Part shown: positions 61,571 to 64,000 of the stretch, piece after piece
How the letters are laid out: every line of letters begins with the position of its first letter
How positions within the stretch are numbered: the first letter of the stretch is position 1
Origin: Brachypodius melanocephalos
Taxonomy: Eukaryota > Chordata > Aves > Passeriformes > Pycnonotidae
DNA length: 64,000 nucleotides
Direction: 5' to 3'
Assembly (NCBI GenBank): GCA_013398615.1
Contig: VZSR01001685.1
Span: forward strand, 28,913,940 to 28,977,939
The notes under the pieces: model-generated
Told to the model about the DNA's origin: nothing
Databases searched by the model: none
What the model saw: the letters and a program-made list of their open reading frames with translations, nothing else
Made by a program: the position numbers and the translations under genes

Positions 61571-64000
61571 CTCCGACTCTTCTCTCCCTTTGTTTTTGCT
61601 GTGCTTAGAAGCACTCAAAGAAAAAGAAAATACTGTAAATGCAATAAAAATATTTTTTCCTAACTCTAGAAAGAGAAGAACCCTCCCATTAATCCATGGA
61701 GTTATGCACTTGCAAAGCTTTGAGAACTAAAGCCTCTATCACATCAAATATCTGTGATGTATGTGAAGATCACTATTCATCTATATCTTTTATCTTTGTT
61801 TCCAGCAGCTGCAATCATAATTAAATTCCATCATTGCTGTTGTGGTTCATGTTAAAGCTTCTTGCTTTGCTGTGGCATAGCTGAGACACCTTTCAGTCTC
61901 TGATGATGTTAATTAAAGAATGAACATTCATGGCAGAGAATATTAGAAAAAGTTTGCTGTGGGAGCAAATGAGCTATATAGAAATGCAGGCATTTATCAA
62001 GAGAAGCAGCAGCAACATGGAGAAAATAACTCCAATAAGTGAACATAACAAAAGAGCTTCAGCAAATCCAGTTACCAAAAGGAAATGTCAGTGTTGCCTC
62101 CTTAGACTCAGCATGTGCACTGCTGCTTGCTGGGGTGGAGGGCTCTGCTCCAGCAACACCCTCAAACATTTGCATGTCCTGATATGGACAGCCATAAAAG
62201 TGGCAGGATGAAAATTGCTGAGGAAAAGAAAATATTCTCCTGAAAAATACAGAGAAAAGTCTGCCAGCCTGGAACTGTGATACAGGGTACTAGGCTTGGG
62301 AAAGAGAAACATGCTTGAGAAATGCAGCTGACATTTCTGAAGTACAGCCATGTACCTGTAAACCAGAGACATCCTGAGACACTAGTGATAGGCCCCAAAA
62401 TAAGAAGCTGTATCAGCAACTTATTGTCTGAAAAACTGGAAACAGTCTGGAAAAATAAAATGGTTCTATAGGAACAACAACCAGCATCATCTGTTGGTTG
62501 TTACATGTGCAAAAATGGAAATCCACAACATCTCCTGGCTGCTTGGTGACGTCCCACACCTCCTCATGCCTCTGTGATCTAAAAGGCATTTTCATCTAAA
62601 GTGAAGCCACTCTCTGAGTACTTCCTATGCTTCACTTGTTTTTCTTTCCTAAACAGGTTAAATCCCACAGAAACTTTCAGTGAGCACTTGGATGCTCACC
62701 AGGGATGTCTGGCTGACTCCTGACTCAGTGGTGCAGATCATGTCCAAAGTGAAAACTTTGCATATTTATTTTACTGTATTCCCTTTGGGCACAGTTTTGG
62801 GGGATTGTCCTACCATCTCTGGGATGGTTAGGTAGCCTTCTGGGTTCAGTTTGTCCTCTCCTTTGGGATGGTTTGGCCCCTTCTGAAATCTGTCTAATTC
62901 ACTTGATACTGGCCAGTATTATATACCCATAGAAATAATCTATTGTAATCTATTCACTAATTATGTCTGTAATAACCTGTAATAAGGTATACCCCCTTTG
63001 TTGCTACTACACAGTTGGCTGCTGCTATTATCTGCCGTACTAATGATCAATACAATGTTATTGATTGCTTATCATAATTTTTATTGCTTGATACATGTAT
63101 ATCTTCATTTTATTAATCATATCCACTTGCTATTGTTGATTTCTGTGCTATTAGTGCTAACCTGTAATAAGGTAGAGAAATTTAGAGGATAAAATTCTCC
63201 ATGTCCTTTTGTATTACGGAGTCCTAGAAACCACAGTCATGATCCCTACCCACCCACGAGACAGGTAGCCCATTAGGTTGTGACATGTTCCCAGGCATGT
63301 GCTTAGCTTCCCTAAGCATGCTCCATGGTGCCAGTGGGAATACAAGTGGACCTACAGGTGAGGACATGACAAAACGTTTTGCTGGATGTACACAAAGCGG
63401 TAAAAATCAGTAACATCTCACAGACAGAATCATATAGAACGTTCAAGAAAGGGAAACACAGCTGCATTAATCAAATGGCTTCTCACCCACTGAAGATGTT
63501 TGAGGGGAGGCTGCTCTCTTCATTCAGATCTGTGGTGTTACGGGGTTTGGCTGCTGAGCACCAAGCTACTCACAAGGCCAGAAGCAGCGGGTGATCTGAA
63601 CACTTGTCCCCCCAGAAGCTGGAGGAAAAGGGACTGTTTACCAAAACCACCTCCTCCTCTCTGGCAGAGTGTTGGTTTGTCACTGCTGAAAGTGGAGGCT
63701 CAGGGATGGAAAGCATTTTGGAGATGATGAGAAGAAAGTATTTGACTCAAGGTCTCCTAGCCTAGCTATGAAAAAAGCAAATTGATGGGTACAAGTTAAA
63801 TTAGTATTTATCAAGTAAAAGTTAAAAAATTTAAACTTCATTATATATGAATTTTTACAGGAAATTTAACTTTTCCGAACCTGCTTTTCTCTCTTTATGG
63901 ATGTGGGTATTGGCTAAGTAATACATATGTATAATATAGATGTATTGAATTTGGTAGACTAACATAACATTTTCTCCTCATGCTAGTGGGAACCATTTCT
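61571..64000. other. Intergenic DNA to window end
   Basis: Contains the 17-bp direct repeat pair. No exon of IMPA1 or another expected neighbour was identified up to the window edge. Confidence 0.5.
62973..63174. repeat. 17-bp perfect direct repeats enclosing 168 bp
   Basis: TAACCTGTAATAAGGTA is found at 62973-62989 and 63158-63174. The enclosed AT-rich segment (62990-63157) is not recognised. The repeats could be a target-site duplication or a simple local duplication. Confidence 0.7.

Noticed and set aside
62807..63284. Possible second LTR (starts TGTCC, ends GTGACA)
   Set aside because: TG...CA ends alone are weak. No recognised LTR landmarks and no target-site duplication at those ends.

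Overview
The window reads as AT-rich nuclear DNA from a bird, most likely a passerine (perching bird). The evidence is: many truncated CR1 LINE copies; one solo ERV-type LTR of a form common in passerines; a minus-strand SINE with a tRNA-Ile-like head fused to a CR1-type tail, the architecture described for the passerine SINE TguSINE1; and two intact four-exon fatty-acid-binding-protein genes with vertebrate splice structure. Nothing bacterial, plasmid or phage is present.

Only two protein-coding genes can be supported, both on the minus strand and in tandem. PMP2 (FABP8, myelin P2 protein) has its CDS exons between 20485 and 16682. FABP4 (adipocyte/macrophage-type FABP) has its CDS exons between 29375 and 26187. 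Both encode 132 residues, with coding exon lengths of 73, 173, 102 and 51 nt. Both have near-identical promoter layout (a CCAAT pentamer about 32 bp upstream of a TTTAAA TATA-like box) and a single AATAAA signal 160-200 nt past the stop. Their matching intron pattern (about 1.3-1.6 kb, 0.25 kb, 1.3-1.6 kb) marks them as tandem duplicates, as in the vertebrate FABP4/5/8/9/12 cluster. Both products are cytosolic beta-barrel lipid carriers. They are alike in fold but are expected to act in different tissues: Schwann cells for PMP2, adipocytes and macrophages for FABP4.

Layout: 1-16.4 kb is intergenic, with short tandem repeats, CR1 fragments, the SINE, and one CpG-dense candidate coding exon of unknown identity (minus strand, 5388-5547). 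16.4-20.7 kb is PMP2, with a CR1 in intron 3. 20.7-26.0 kb is intergenic with a CR1 in the PMP2 upstream region. 26.0-29.5 kb is FABP4. 29.5-64 kb has no gene I can support; it holds at least eight CR1 fragments, a solo LTR at about 55.4-55.9 kb, simple repeats, and unexplained AT-rich DNA.

No new defence, mobile or regulatory system was recognised. The observations most worth checking are the candidate exon near 5.4-5.5 kb, the loss of a conserved cysteine in PMP2, the shared promoter architecture of the two FABP genes, and a 17-bp perfect direct repeat bounding a 168-bp segment near 63 kb.
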